A stretch of DNA of 46,335 nt from an uncultured bacterium (GTDB lineage: Bacteria > Pseudomonadota > Gammaproteobacteria > Burkholderiales > Burkholderiaceae_E): positions 1-46,335 of the forward strand of contig CAIVPX010000066.1 in the NCBI GenBank assembly GCA_903907905.1. The letters run 5' to 3'. Shown piece after piece: positions 38,115-46,335 of this stretch. The notes under the pieces were generated by a model, which saw only the letters and a program-made list of their open reading frames with translations, ran no database searches and was not told the DNA's origin. The translations under genes and the position numbers were made by a program. How positions within the stretch are numbered: the first letter of the stretch is position 1; every line of letters starts with the position of its first letter.

Positions 38115-39575
38115 ATGCGACTGGCCAAGAAAGCCCTCACCTTCGACGACGTTCTGCTCGTCCCCGCGTTTTCCGACATCCTGCCGCGCGACACCTCGCT
38201 CAAGACCCACTTGAGCCGCGACATCGCCCTCAACATTCCGCTGGTCTCCGCGGCCATGGATACGGTCACCGAGGCCCGGCTCGCGATCGCCATGGCCCAG
38301 GAAGGCGGCATCGGGATCGTTCACAAGAATCTGTCGCCGGCCCGGCAGGCGGCCGAAGTGGCGCGGGTCAAGCGCTATGAGTCGGGGGTGTTGTCCGACC
38401 CGATCACCATCGAGCCCGGCATGAAGGTGCTCGATGTCATCCAGCTGACCCAGCAGCACCGCATCTCGGGGCTGCCGGTGGTCGAGGGCGGCCGCGTGGT
38501 GGGTATCGTCACCAACCGCGACCTGCGGTTTGAAACGCGTCTCGATGAGCCGGTGCGCAACATCATGACGCCTCGGGATCGCCTGGTCACCGTACGCGAA
38601 GGGGCGTCGCTCGAAGAGGCCCAGCGGCTCATGCACGACCACCGCCTCGAGCGCGTGTTGGTCGTCAATGAGGCCTTCGAACTCAAGGGCCTCATCACGG
38701 TCAAGGACATTCTCAAGGCCACCGAGCATCCGAACGCCTGCAAGGACGCCAAAGGCAAGCTGCGCGTCGGTGCCGCGGTGGGTGTGGGCGGTGACGTCGA
38801 AGAGCGCGTCGAGTTGCTGATTCGCGCCGGGGTGGATGTGGTGGTGGTTGATACGGCCCACGGGCACAGCCGCGGGGTGATTGAGCGGGTGCGCGACATC
38901 AAGCGGCAATACCCCGGTCTTCAGGTCATTGGCGGCAATATCGCCACCGGCGATGCGGCGCTTGCCCTGGTCGAGGCGGGGGCCGATGGCGTCAAGGTCG
39001 GCATCGGGCCGGGCTCCATCTGCACCACTCGAATTGTTGCGGGCGTGGGCGTGCCGCAGATCACGGCGATCAGCGATGTTGCCTCGGCGCTGTCGGGCTC
39101 GGGGGTTCCGCTCATCGCCGACGGCGGCGTGCGCTACTCGGGCGATGTTGCCAAGGCCATCGCGGCCGGCGCCTTCTCGGTCATGATGGGCTCGGTGTTT
39201 GCGGGCACTGAAGAAGCGCCTGGCGAGGTCGTGCTGTATCAGGGGCGTTCGTACAAGAGCTATCGGGGCATGGGGTCGCTGGGCGCCATGACTGAAGGCG
39301 CTGCCGATCGCTATTTTCAAGATCCCGCCTCCAACGCCGACAAGCTGGTGCCCGAGGGGGTGGAAGGCCGCGTTCCCTACAAGGGCTCGGTCACGGCCAT
39401 CCTGTACCAGATGTGCGGGGGCCTGCGCGCGAGCATGGGCTACTGCGGTTGCGCAACGGTCGAGCACATGCGCACGCGTCCGCAGTTCGTTGAGATCAGC
39501 TCGGCGGGCATGCGCGAATCGCACGTGCACGACGTGCAGATCACCAAAGAAGCGCCCAACTATCAGTCCGAGTGA
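38115..39575 (+). CDS. guaB: inosine-5'-monophosphate dehydrogenase
   Basis: NAD-dependent oxidation of IMP to XMP, first step of GTP synthesis. It has 486 residues, the standard length. TIM barrel interrupted by two CBS domains (about 90-200). The catalytic Cys303 is in [11 protein letters not shown]. Other marks are [39 protein letters not shown] and the flap MGSLGAM. The ATG at 38115 gives [15 protein letters not shown]; a longer in-frame start at 38073 would begin upstream of the -10 box. It is followed by guaA after 54 nt. Confidence 0.98.
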   Translation: MRLAKKALTFDDVLLVPAFSDILPRDTSLKTHLSRDIALNIPLVSAAMDTVTEARLAIAMAQEGGIGIVHKNLSPARQAAEVARVKRYESGVLSDPITIEPGMKVLDVIQLTQQHRISGLPVVEGGRVVGIVTNRDLRFETRLDEPVRNIMTPRDRLVTVREGASLEEAQRLMHDHRLERVLVVNEAFELKGLITVKDILKATEHPNACKDAKGKLRVGAAVGVGGDVEERVELLIRAGVDVVVVDTAHGHSRGVIERVRDIKRQYPGLQVIGGNIATGDAALALVEAGADGVKVGIGPGSICTTRIVAGVGVPQITAISDVASALSGSGVPLIADGGVRYSGDVAKAIAAGAFSVMMGSVFAGTEEAPGEVVLYQGRSYKSYRGMGSLGAMTEGAADRYFQDPASNADKLVPEGVEGRVPYKGSVTAILYQMCGGLRASMGYCGCATVEHMRTRPQFVEISSAGMRESHVHDVQITKEAPNYQSE

Positions 39576-39629
39576 GCGCCGCGCGGCGGCGCTCGTTTCT
39601 TGCGACATTTCTGAACTGGCAGGCGGCCC

Positions 39630-41213
39630 ATGCATGACCGGATCCTGATTCTCGACTTTGGCTCCCAGGTGACCCAGCTGATCGCTCGGCGGGTGCGGGA
39701 AGCGCATGTCTTCTGCGAAATTCATCCCTGCGATGTGACGGACGCTTTTGTTCGCGAATTCGCGCCGCGCGGCATCATCTTGTCGGGCAGCCATATGTCG
39801 GCTCATCACGAGTCCACCGATCGTGCGCCGCAGGCGGTGTTCGAGCTCGGGGTCCCGGTGCTGGGCATCTGCTATGGCATGCAGACCATGGCTCAGCAAC
39901 TCGGGGGGCGAGTCGAAAGCGGCACCACCCGCGAGTTTGGCTACGCCGAGGTGCGTGCTCGAGGGCACACGCAGCTGCTGAACGGGATTGCCGATTTTAC
40001 GACGTCCGATGGCCACGGCATGCTCAAGGTCTGGATGAGCCATGGCGACAAGGTGGTCGAGATGCCTGCGGGCTTCAAGCTCATGGCGTCGACGCCCAGC
40101 TGTCCGATCGCTGGCATGGCCGATGAGTTGCGCGGGTTCTACGCGGTGCAGTTCCATCCCGAGGTCACGCATACGCTGCAGGGCGCGCAGATTCTCAGGC
40201 GCTTCGTGCTCGAGCTGTGCGGGGCAAGGGCCGATTGGGTGATGGGCGACTACATTGGTGAGGCCATTGCGCGCATTCGCTCGTCGGTGGGCGACGAAGA
40301 GGTCATCCTCGGCCTGTCAGGCGGGGTCGATTCCAGCGTGGCGGCTGCGCTCATTCACCGCGCCATTGGCCCGCAGCTCACCTGCGTGTTCGTCGACACC
40401 GGGCTGCTCAGGCTGGGCGAGGCCGATCAGGTCATGCAGACCTTCCATCAGCACATGGGGCTCAAGATCATTCACGTGGACGCATCGGCCCGCTTCATGG
40501 GCGAGCTCGCCGGTGTTTCCGATCCCGAGGCCAAGCGTCGCATCATCGGGCGTGAATTCGTCGAGGTCTTTCAGCACGAGTCGGCCAAACTCAGTCGGGC
40601 GAAGTGGCTGGCCCAGGGCACCATTTACCCCGACGTGATCGAATCGGCGGGTGGCAAGACCAAAAAGGCCACGACCATCAAGTCGCATCACAACGTGGGC
40701 GGTTTGCCTGACACGCTCAAGCTCAGCCTGCTGGAGCCCCTGCGCGAGTTGTTCAAGGACGAGGTTCGCGAGTTGGGCCTTGAGCTGGGCTTGCCGCGCG
40801 AGATGGTGTTCCGCCATCCCTTCCCGGGCCCGGGGCTGGGCGTCCGGATTCTTGGCGAAGTCAAGGCCGAGTTTGCCGAGTTGTTGCGCCGCGCCGATGC
40901 GATCTTCATCGAAGAACTCCGCGCCACCGTCGACCCCTCCGACGGGTTGTCCTGGTATGACAAGACCTCGCAGGCGTTTGCGGTATTTCTGCCGGTGAAG
41001 TCGGTGGGCGTGATGGGCGACGGCCGTACCTACGAGTATGTCGTGGCGTTACGGGCAGTGCAGACCCAGGATTTCATGACCGCGCACTGGGCGCACCTGC
41101 CGCATGAGCTACTGGGGCGGGTCTCCAACCGCATCATCAACGAGGTGCGCGGCATCAATCGGGTGGTGTACGACATCAGCGGAAAGCCGCCGGCGACGAT
41201 CGAGTGGGAGTAG
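39630..41213 (+). CDS. guaA: GMP synthase (glutamine-hydrolysing)
   Basis: Aminates XMP to GMP using glutamine and ATP; 527 residues. The N-terminal class I amidotransferase has the triad Cys81 (GICYGMQ), His176 and Glu178 (QFHPEV). The ATP pyrophosphatase domain has the P-loop [11 protein letters not shown] with Ser230. The C-terminal dimerisation domain ends PPATIEWE as usual. The ATG at 39630 is preceded by a GGCGG-type site. It is probably cotranscribed with guaB. After it the conserved block ends. Confidence 0.98.
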   Translation: MHDRILILDFGSQVTQLIARRVREAHVFCEIHPCDVTDAFVREFAPRGIILSGSHMSAHHESTDRAPQAVFELGVPVLGICYGMQTMAQQLGGRVESGTTREFGYAEVRARGHTQLLNGIADFTTSDGHGMLKVWMSHGDKVVEMPAGFKLMASTPSCPIAGMADELRGFYAVQFHPEVTHTLQGAQILRRFVLELCGARADWVMGDYIGEAIARIRSSVGDEEVILGLSGGVDSSVAAALIHRAIGPQLTCVFVDTGLLRLGEADQVMQTFHQHMGLKIIHVDASARFMGELAGVSDPEAKRRIIGREFVEVFQHESAKLSRAKWLAQGTIYPDVIESAGGKTKKATTIKSHHNVGGLPDTLKLSLLEPLRELFKDEVRELGLELGLPREMVFRHPFPGPGLGVRILGEVKAEFAELLRRADAIFIEELRATVDPSDGLSWYDKTSQAFAVFLPVKSVGVMGDGRTYEYVVALRAVQTQDFMTAHWAHLPHELLGRVSNRIINEVRGINRVVYDISGKPPATIEWE

Positions 41214-41216
41214 TTC

Positions 41217-41237
41217 CGCCCCGCGCAAGCAGGGGCG
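41217..41237 (+). terminator. hairpin just after guaA
   Basis: A perfect 6-bp stem CGCCCC/GGGGCG with a 9-nt loop begins 4 nt after the guaA stop. No U run follows, so it is either an RNA-stability hairpin or a weak or factor-dependent terminator. Confidence 0.35.
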
Positions 41238-41618
41238 CTTCCCGACGCCGGCGGGCAAACCGTCTCAACGGGTTCTTCACCGGCCCGATGTGACTCTCGG
41301 CGCGCCTCGTCCGTACGCTTCGGTTGCCTGGGTTGTTCCGGTTTTTCAAGGCGTTACGCTCTTGCCAAGCGCCTGAAATCTGGTGAAATGTTGGATGCGC
41401 CGGATTGCCTACAGTGTTGGGTGATCCGGGAAATTCAACGCGAGCGGATCTTTCGCCTCGCCGGGTTGCCCACTGGAGTGCTGCCTTGGCATCTTCGGAC
41501 AAGCTGGGCGCCTTGCTGAGGCGCTTTCCGGGCCAGTGGGTTCCACGTTGATCAGGCTGAGCGTCGTGCCTGCGTTGTAGTTGTCCGCGTGGCTCGGATC
41601 CGCCAGGGGAGTCAGTTG
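41238..41618. other. 381-bp non-coding gap before the export operon
   Basis: No gene, tRNA or repeat is recognised here. It separates the conserved guaBA block from the accessory operon and must hold that operon's promoter, but I could not find a well-spaced -35/-10 pair. GGGGAG at 41606-41611 is a strong ribosome-binding site for the TolC-like gene. Short frames in this region lack codon bias and similarity. Confidence 0.4.
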
Positions 41619-43160
41619 ATGAGCCAGTTTGTCCATGTGTGGAGTCGGCGAGCGTTTGTCGTGTGTTTGGCCTGGCTGTGCCTGAGTGCTTCAAGCGTCG
41701 CCACGGCCCAGTCGCCGGCGCAGGTTCAGTCCGAGGCCCTCAGGCTCGACGAGTTGGTTAGCCGCTTGCGCGAGATCAACAAGGACATTCGCATCAAGCG
41801 CGGCGAGCGGGACATTGCTGCCACAGGGATTGATCGTGCGGCGGCGGCCTTTCAACCGCTCAGCAAGGTCTCGGCCACACGGGGCCGAAACAATCAGCCG
41901 AATACGTATGAAGAGGCATTGGCGCGCCAGTTGTCGTCGTATTACCTGCGCGACGGCAACGACTACTCTGCCAGCGTCAGCCAGTTGCTGCCAACGGGTG
42001 CACGGCTGGAGGTGGGCTCCACGCTGTCGAATTTCGTGACCAACATCAATCAGATGGCGTCGGGCCGCCCGCCCGGCGTGAGGGATAACCGGGCCAACTG
42101 GGCCGTGACATTGGTTCAGCCGCTCGCCCGGGACGGCGGCGCGGAGGTCACGAGTGCGCGTGGCCGCGTCGCCGACCTCGATCTTGCGGTGGCCGATCAC
42201 AACCGCCTCGAGAGCGAATCGGTGGTCGTGGCCAGCGGGGTGATGGGCTACTACGAGCTGGTTCTTGCGCAGCACCGAGTGGCCGCGGCCCAGGAGAAAG
42301 TTCAGACCGCCGAGCGGCTGGTGCTGCAAGCTCGCGAACTCGCGCGCAAGGGGCTCTTGCCCGAAACCGAGGTGTGGGAGGTACAGAACACGGTGTCGCG
42401 CTACCGGGCAGGCCTCGATGAAGCGAGACAGGGCGTGCTGGAGTTGCAGGATCGGCTCAACACCTTTTTGCTCGCCAGTTCGCTTGATGACACCAGGCGA
42501 TGGCTTGCCGTGGACCCCTTGCCCGAGATGCCAACCCAGCCGGTGGCCTCGGGGATGGCCGAGGCGTATCGACGTGCGCTGGACACCCGGCAGGATTTCC
42601 AGAAGCTCAGAAAGCAACTGGAGCGCGAGGGCGTTCAGCTGAGCTATGTGACCAATCAGGCGCTGCCCAGGCTTGACCTGACGGCGTCCTACGGGCTGGG
42701 CGGCTTGGCGTATTCGGCCGAGTCGGCCTACAGCCAGGCATTCATGACTGCGTATCCGAGATGGAGCGTCGGCCTGCAGCTCGAGATCCCGATCGGAAAG
42801 AATCTGGAGGGCGAGGCTAACCTGGCCGCAACCAGCATCAGACGCGAGAACGCGCTGCTCGAGCTTAAGGCCCTGGAGGTGCAGATTGCGAACGATCTTC
42901 ACACCAGCATGAACATGATGAGCAGCGCGGTTCGTCGCTGGGTGCAGTGGCAGGACGTGGCGCAGCGCGAGCAGCAGCAGGTGGAGTTTGAGCGCCAGCG
43001 TTTTGCAGCCGGCCGAAGCGCCACGCGCGAGATCCTGATGCGCGAAGAGCGGGCAGTGAACGCGCGACTGAGCTTGATCGAGCAGCAGGCGGCCTATTCA
43101 AGGGCTCGGGTGGTGTTCGAGTCGGCACAGGGTGTTTTGCTGCACCGCTGGTCCCGATGA
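41619..43160 (+). CDS. TolC-family outer membrane channel protein
   Basis: Outer-membrane efflux protein (OEP family) of 513 residues, the exit duct of a tripartite export machine. A signal peptide of about 30 residues ends SVATA before QSPAQ. Two OEP repeats follow (about 45-270 and 275-505), built of long helices with strand regions such as VTLVQPLARDGGAEV and SVGLQLEIPIGK. The ATG at 41619 was chosen for its GGGGAG ribosome-binding site at 7 nt. Its stop overlaps the next start (ATGA), tying it to the adaptor gene. The substrate is unknown. It is divergent in style from the housekeeping TolC usually found apart from such operons. Confidence 0.88.
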   Translation: MSQFVHVWSRRAFVVCLAWLCLSASSVATAQSPAQVQSEALRLDELVSRLREINKDIRIKRGERDIAATGIDRAAAAFQPLSKVSATRGRNNQPNTYEEALARQLSSYYLRDGNDYSASVSQLLPTGARLEVGSTLSNFVTNINQMASGRPPGVRDNRANWAVTLVQPLARDGGAEVTSARGRVADLDLAVADHNRLESESVVVASGVMGYYELVLAQHRVAAAQEKVQTAERLVLQARELARKGLLPETEVWEVQNTVSRYRAGLDEARQGVLELQDRLNTFLLASSLDDTRRWLAVDPLPEMPTQPVASGMAEAYRRALDTRQDFQKLRKQLEREGVQLSYVTNQALPRLDLTASYGLGGLAYSAESAYSQAFMTAYPRWSVGLQLEIPIGKNLEGEANLAATSIRRENALLELKALEVQIANDLHTSMNMMSSAVRRWVQWQDVAQREQQQVEFERQRFAAGRSATREILMREERAVNARLSLIEQQAAYSRARVVFESAQGVLLHRWSR

Positions 43161-44038
43161 ACGGGTCTGGGTTGCGGCGCTTGCATGGCCTGACCCGCTT
43201 GATAGTGGCGACGCTGGCGCTCGCCTCGAGCGTCGGTTTCGCCCAGACGCCTCGTGCAGCGCCGCCAACCAGTGCTGCGCTGCCCTTGGGCGCCAGCGCT
43301 GACAGCGCAGCGCTGGGCGTTACCCGGGCCGTCAGGGAGGTGAAACTCAGCCTGCCGGTCGCGGGCCGAATCGAACGGGTGCTGGTGGAAGAGGGCAGTC
43401 GCGTGCGGGAGGGCCAACTGTTGCTGTACCTCGACCGCGCCCTTGAAGAGCTTGAGGTACAGCGTCGTCGCCTGCATCTCGCCGACAGGGCCCGGCTGGA
43501 TGAGCTTAAACAGCGCGAGCTCACGCTGGTGCAGCAGGTGAGCTCGCTCAAGGAGCTTCTGCCTGGCGGTGTCGTTCCCCGCAAGCAGGTGGAAGACGAA
43601 GAGCTGACCCTCGGCAGCGTGATCGCCGAGCGTAAGACCATCGAAGCCGCCAAGCAGCGGGAGCAGGTCGATCTTGCCTTAGCCGAAGAGGCTTTCCAGC
43701 GGCGGCACCTGCGCTCGCCGCTGAATGGCGTGGTCACGAAGGTGGAGTCCTATGCCGGCGAAAGCATTGAGCCGCACGCGACGGTGATCTGGGTGGTCGA
43801 TGTCAGCCGCGTACGTTTTATGGGTACGGTACGCGCGCAACCTGGCCTCAATCTGCGGGTGGGCATGTCGGTGAGACTCGAACTGGGCCTGGAGGGGCAA
43901 ATGGGCGTTCGCGTCGCCAAGCTGGTGTACGTGTCGCCCGTCATCGATCCCGCGAGTGGCCGGATCGATGTCATCGCTGAATTCGAGAATCCCGATGGCT
44001 CTGTACGTCCGGGCGTCAGCGGTCGGATGCTGTTCTGA
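43157..44038 (+). CDS. periplasmic adaptor subunit (HlyD/MFP family)
   Basis: Membrane-fusion-type adaptor of 293 residues, short for the family. An N-terminal signal peptide (about 29 residues, ending GFA before QTP) suggests a periplasmic protein. I see no lipobox Cys, so it is not obviously a lipoprotein. The first biotinyl-lipoyl half is LSLPVAGRIERVLVEEGSRVREG. A helical hairpin rich in Glu/Arg/Lys (about 95-175) and the second lipoyl half, LRSPLNGVVTKVESYAGESIE, follow. A beta-barrel region ends at the C-terminus. It starts in an ATGA overlap with the TolC gene and is followed after 12 nt by a second, very different adaptor. Confidence 0.87.
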   Translation: MNGSGLRRLHGLTRLIVATLALASSVGFAQTPRAAPPTSAALPLGASADSAALGVTRAVREVKLSLPVAGRIERVLVEEGSRVREGQLLLYLDRALEELEVQRRRLHLADRARLDELKQRELTLVQQVSSLKELLPGGVVPRKQVEDEELTLGSVIAERKTIEAAKQREQVDLALAEEAFQRRHLRSPLNGVVTKVESYAGESIEPHATVIWVVDVSRVRFMGTVRAQPGLNLRVGMSVRLELGLEGQMGVRVAKLVYVSPVIDPASGRIDVIAEFENPDGSVRPGVSGRMLF

Positions 44039-44050
44039 CGGAATGCCGGC

Positions 44051-45934
44051 ATGAGCAGTCAGTCCAGGCAGGTGGTCGCTCAAGGGCAAGATGGTGCCGA
44101 GCCAGCGTCGGCGGCCTGGGCCGCGCTCAATGGTTTTCAGGGCTCGCCGCAGGTCTTCTGGGAGCGATTTCTCAAGACCGCCGGGCAAAGCCTGCCTGCG
44201 CGACGAGTGCTGCTGCTTAGTGCGAGCGTCGGCACCCCCTGGACCGCGCTGGCCCAGTGGCCTGCGGAGGCCGCCGAGGAGGCAGCTGACGCGCAGGGTG
44301 TGCTGCAACTGGCATCTCGCCTCACAGGCGATAAGCCGGTGGTAGCGGGCTTGCCGAGCGGTGGTCAGTTGCTGGGATTACGTCTGCCACACGGAAAGGT
44401 CGGCGGGCAGCAGGTGGCTGCCGTCGTGGCTTTTGTTTCGCCCAACGTCGAACTGTCGCCGCATGCGCTTGGGGCCTGGGTGGCGCAGGCCTTGGCCGCC
44501 ACGGCCCGCTTTGCACGCGCGGCCGATGACGAGGTCGATGCCGACACGCGCGCGCCTGATGACAGGGCGGAGCCCAAGGCCGCGCGTCTGTTTCAGATGC
44601 TGCAGTTGTCCATTCGGCTTTCGCATCAGACACGTTTTGTGCGCATGGCCTACGAGCTCTGCAATGCGCTGGCGGCAAGGTTTGATGCGGACCGCGTGTC
44701 GCTTGGCTGGTTCGAGTCACCGTATGTGCGCCTGACGGCGGTGAGCCATATCGAGAAGTTCGATCGGCAGTCAGCCATCAGCCGGGCGCTGGAGGGCGCC
44801 ATGGAGGAGTCGGCCGATCAGGCGAGCGTGGTGGTCTATCCCGCCCCGATGGAATCGCGCACGGTTCAGCGCGCGCATGAATCCTACGCCCTGATGCAGG
44901 GTGTGCCCTCGGTGGTGAGCGTGCCGCTTGGCGATGGCCAGCGCGTGCGAGCGGTGCTGTGCCTCGAGCGGCGGCAGGGCGTCTGGAGCGAAGAAGATCT
45001 GTGGGAGCTCGATCTCATCGCGCAGTCGGTCGCCCGGCCGCTTGCCGATCGGCACGACCGTGACCGCTGGTGGGGGGCGCGGCTCTGGTCGGCTATCAAG
45101 GCCTTGCCCGCTGTGGCGGCAAGTCCGCGACATAGCGCCTGGAAGCTGGCGGGCGCATCGCTCGTGCTCGGCCTCATTGCGCTTTGTTTCGTGCCCTGGA
45201 ATTACCGGGTGGACGCGACGCTGTCCATCCGCAGCAAGGATGTCTTGTTTATCCCGGCACCGTTTGACGGCTATCTGAGTCAGGTACAGGTCGAAGTCGG
45301 TGATCTGGTGAGAGCCGGGCAGTTGTTGGTTCGGCTGGATACGCGCGAGCTGATGCTGGAGGCATCGATGGCCGAGGCCGATCTGGTGCGCTACCGGCGC
45401 GAGGCGGAGAAGGCTCAGGCAACCCGGCAGTTGGCGGAGATGGAAATCAGCCTGGCACGGCTCGAGCAGTCGGCCTCGCGCCTTGCGTTGGTCCGGCATC
45501 AGCTCGCGCATGCCGAGGTGACCGCCCCGCATGCTGGCGTGGTGGTTGAGGGCGAGTTGAAGAAGAACCTGGGCGCGCCGCTTCGTAAGGGCGATCTGTT
45601 GCTCAAGCTCGCGCAGGCCGATCAGACCTACCTTGAGCTCCAGATTGACCAGGCCGACGTGCACGAGGTCAGCGTCGGCACCCAGGGGGAGTTTGCGCTG
45701 GTGGGGCGGCCCGAGCAGCGCTTCCCGATCGTGATCACGCGTCTCGACCCCGCCTCCGTGCTGCGCGACGGCCGCAACGTGTTTCTGGCCAGGGCCGAGA
45801 TCCGGCACGACAGCCCCGCCTGGTGGCGCCCGGGAATGGGGGGCACCGCGCGGCTGGAGGTCGGCGAGCGGGCGCTCATCTGGGTGCTGACGCACCGCAC
45901 CGTGCGCACGCTGCGCGAATGGTTTTGGATATGA
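44051..45934 (+). CDS. GAF domain-transmembrane-HlyD fusion protein
   Basis: A 627-residue protein with unusual architecture. Residues 1-175 are a poorly conserved N-terminal region with weak resemblance to a GAF fold. Residues about 185-335 look like a GAF domain (RMAYELCNALAARFDADRVS, then LGDGQRVRAVLCLERR). A single transmembrane helix lies at about 364-382. Next come a lipoyl half (FIPAPFDGYLSQVQVEVGD), a helical hairpin (about 432-487), the second lipoyl half (AEVTAPHAGVVVEGELKKN) and a beta-barrel domain. With the N-terminus cytoplasmic, the GAF part would sense a cytoplasmic signal and the adaptor part would act in the periplasm. No signal peptide is seen. It begins 12 nt after the first adaptor and shares ATGA with the next gene. 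GAF assignment is by pattern and moderately secure. Confidence 0.82.
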   Translation: MSSQSRQVVAQGQDGAEPASAAWAALNGFQGSPQVFWERFLKTAGQSLPARRVLLLSASVGTPWTALAQWPAEAAEEAADAQGVLQLASRLTGDKPVVAGLPSGGQLLGLRLPHGKVGGQQVAAVVAFVSPNVELSPHALGAWVAQALAATARFARAADDEVDADTRAPDDRAEPKAARLFQMLQLSIRLSHQTRFVRMAYELCNALAARFDADRVSLGWFESPYVRLTAVSHIEKFDRQSAISRALEGAMEESADQASVVVYPAPMESRTVQRAHESYALMQGVPSVVSVPLGDGQRVRAVLCLERRQGVWSEEDLWELDLIAQSVARPLADRHDRDRWWGARLWSAIKALPAVAASPRHSAWKLAGASLVLGLIALCFVPWNYRVDATLSIRSKDVLFIPAPFDGYLSQVQVEVGDLVRAGQLLVRLDTRELMLEASMAEADLVRYRREAEKAQATRQLAEMEISLARLEQSASRLALVRHQLAHAEVTAPHAGVVVEGELKKNLGAPLRKGDLLLKLAQADQTYLELQIDQADVHEVSVGTQGEFALVGRPEQRFPIVITRLDPASVLRDGRNVFLARAEIRHDSPAWWRPGMGGTARLEVGERALIWVLTHRTVRTLREWFWI

Positions 45935-46335
45935 GCCAGAGCGACGCGAGCGGCAAGACCTACAGCGAGACCTGGCATTTGGTTTCGGGCGTGCGGGCGT
46001 GCCTGCGAAGCAGCGTCCGTGCGCATCGCCAGACCTTTCGAGGCGAGGACTGGGTGGTGCTGCGCGACAGCCTGGCGAGCGACTTCTTCCGGGTGACGGT
46101 GCCGGCCTATGCGTTTCTCACGCGGATGGAGACCCGGCGCACGATCGACGAGGTCTGGAATGAGCGGATTGAATCAGATCCCGAGGGGGCCCTCACCCAG
46201 GAAGAGGTGGTGGAACTCCTCTCGCAGTTGCAGATGTCGAATCTGTTGCAGTTCGATCGAGCGACCGCTTCCGCCAGCCTCTTCGAGCGCTATCGCAAAA
46301 GGCGGGGGCGCGAGATCAAGGCGGCACTGCTCGGG
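45931..46335 (+). CDS. N-terminus of a PqqD-like-domain protein, probably an M50 'peptide zinc metalloprotease' (cut by window)
   Basis: Only 135 codons are visible. The first roughly 110 residues look like the PqqD-like winged-helix domain at the start of 'putative peptide zinc metalloproteases': VVLRDSLASDFFRVTVPAYAFL, MetArg-rich turn, TIDEVWNERI, then TQEEVVELLSQLQMSNLLQFD and LFERYRKRRGRE. In those proteins an M50 site-2-protease membrane domain and a HlyD-like end follow. Neither is in view, so the metalloprotease call rests on the N-terminal pattern and the neighbours. The start ATG overlaps the previous stop (ATGA). If confirmed it would be the inner-membrane part of the export machine. 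Confidence 0.6.
   Translation, partial: MSQSDASGKTYSETWHLVSGVRACLRSSVRAHRQTFRGEDWVVLRDSLASDFFRVTVPAYAFLTRMETRRTIDEVWNERIESDPEGALTQEEVVELLSQLQMSNLLQFDRATASASLFERYRKRRGREIKAALLG

Noticed and set aside
37461-40172. A 903-codon minus-strand open frame across ratA, rnfH, guaB and guaA
   Set aside because: It runs antisense to four well-recognised genes. Its composition (His/Arg/Asp-rich) is that of a shadow frame.
1-46335. tRNA or rRNA genes, CRISPR arrays, insertion sequences, phage attachment sites
   Set aside because: The few non-coding gaps were read on both strands. None shows a cloverleaf with a T-loop consensus, spaced direct repeats, or terminal inverted repeats with a transposase.

Overview
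The window is a GC-rich, gene-dense stretch of a Gram-negative chromosome. Gene content and gene order point to a betaproteobacterium, most likely of the order Burkholderiales. The indicators are the glnD-map / rpsB-tsf-pyrH-frr-uppS-cdsA-dxr-rseP-bamA-ompH-lpxD-fabZ-lpxA-lpxB-rnhB block, the ppsR/ppsA divergon, and the smpB / ratA-rnfH-guaB-guaA block. Assignment is by recognition of protein families; no search was run. I see no rRNA, tRNA, insertion sequence, prophage or CRISPR array.

Layout. (1) 1-2072: a 3-hydroxyacyl-CoA dehydrogenase cut by the left edge, divergent from a glutathione S-transferase. (2) 2100-8061, minus strand: queF-dapC-dapD-(ArsC/Spx-like)-prmB-ABC-F, tightly packed, linking queuosine and lysine/diaminopimelate synthesis with ribosome modification and translation factors. 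(3) 8181-13860, plus strand: smc-zipA-mtnP (chromosome condensation, division, methylthio-nucleoside salvage). (4) 13894-17264, minus strand: map-glnD. (5) 17618-33158, plus strand: the long translation / isoprenoid / phospholipid / envelope-biogenesis run from rpsB to a TrmH-type RNA methyltransferase. (6) 33227-36647: ppsR and ppsA, divergent regulator and target. (7) 36735-41213: smpB on minus, then ratA, rnfH, guaB and guaA on plus. (8) 41619 to the right edge: an accessory-looking operon coding for a TolC-type outer-membrane channel, a periplasmic adaptor, a GAF-transmembrane-HlyD fusion protein, and the N-terminus of a protein resembling the PqqD-like domain of 'putative peptide zinc metalloproteases' (M50). 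All four are joined by 4-nt overlaps or very short gaps.

Region 8 is the part most likely to hold an undescribed system. It looks like an envelope-spanning export machine whose inner-membrane component may be a site-2-protease-like protein instead of a classical ABC, RND or MFS pump, with a cytoplasmic GAF sensor fused to the adaptor. The rest is conserved core genome. Its points of interest are smaller: dapE and ligA are absent from places where related genomes usually carry them, TTG starts recur with two nearly identical TGA-GC-TTG junctions, two genes look leaderless, and LpxA carries a substitution at its acyl-chain ruler position.
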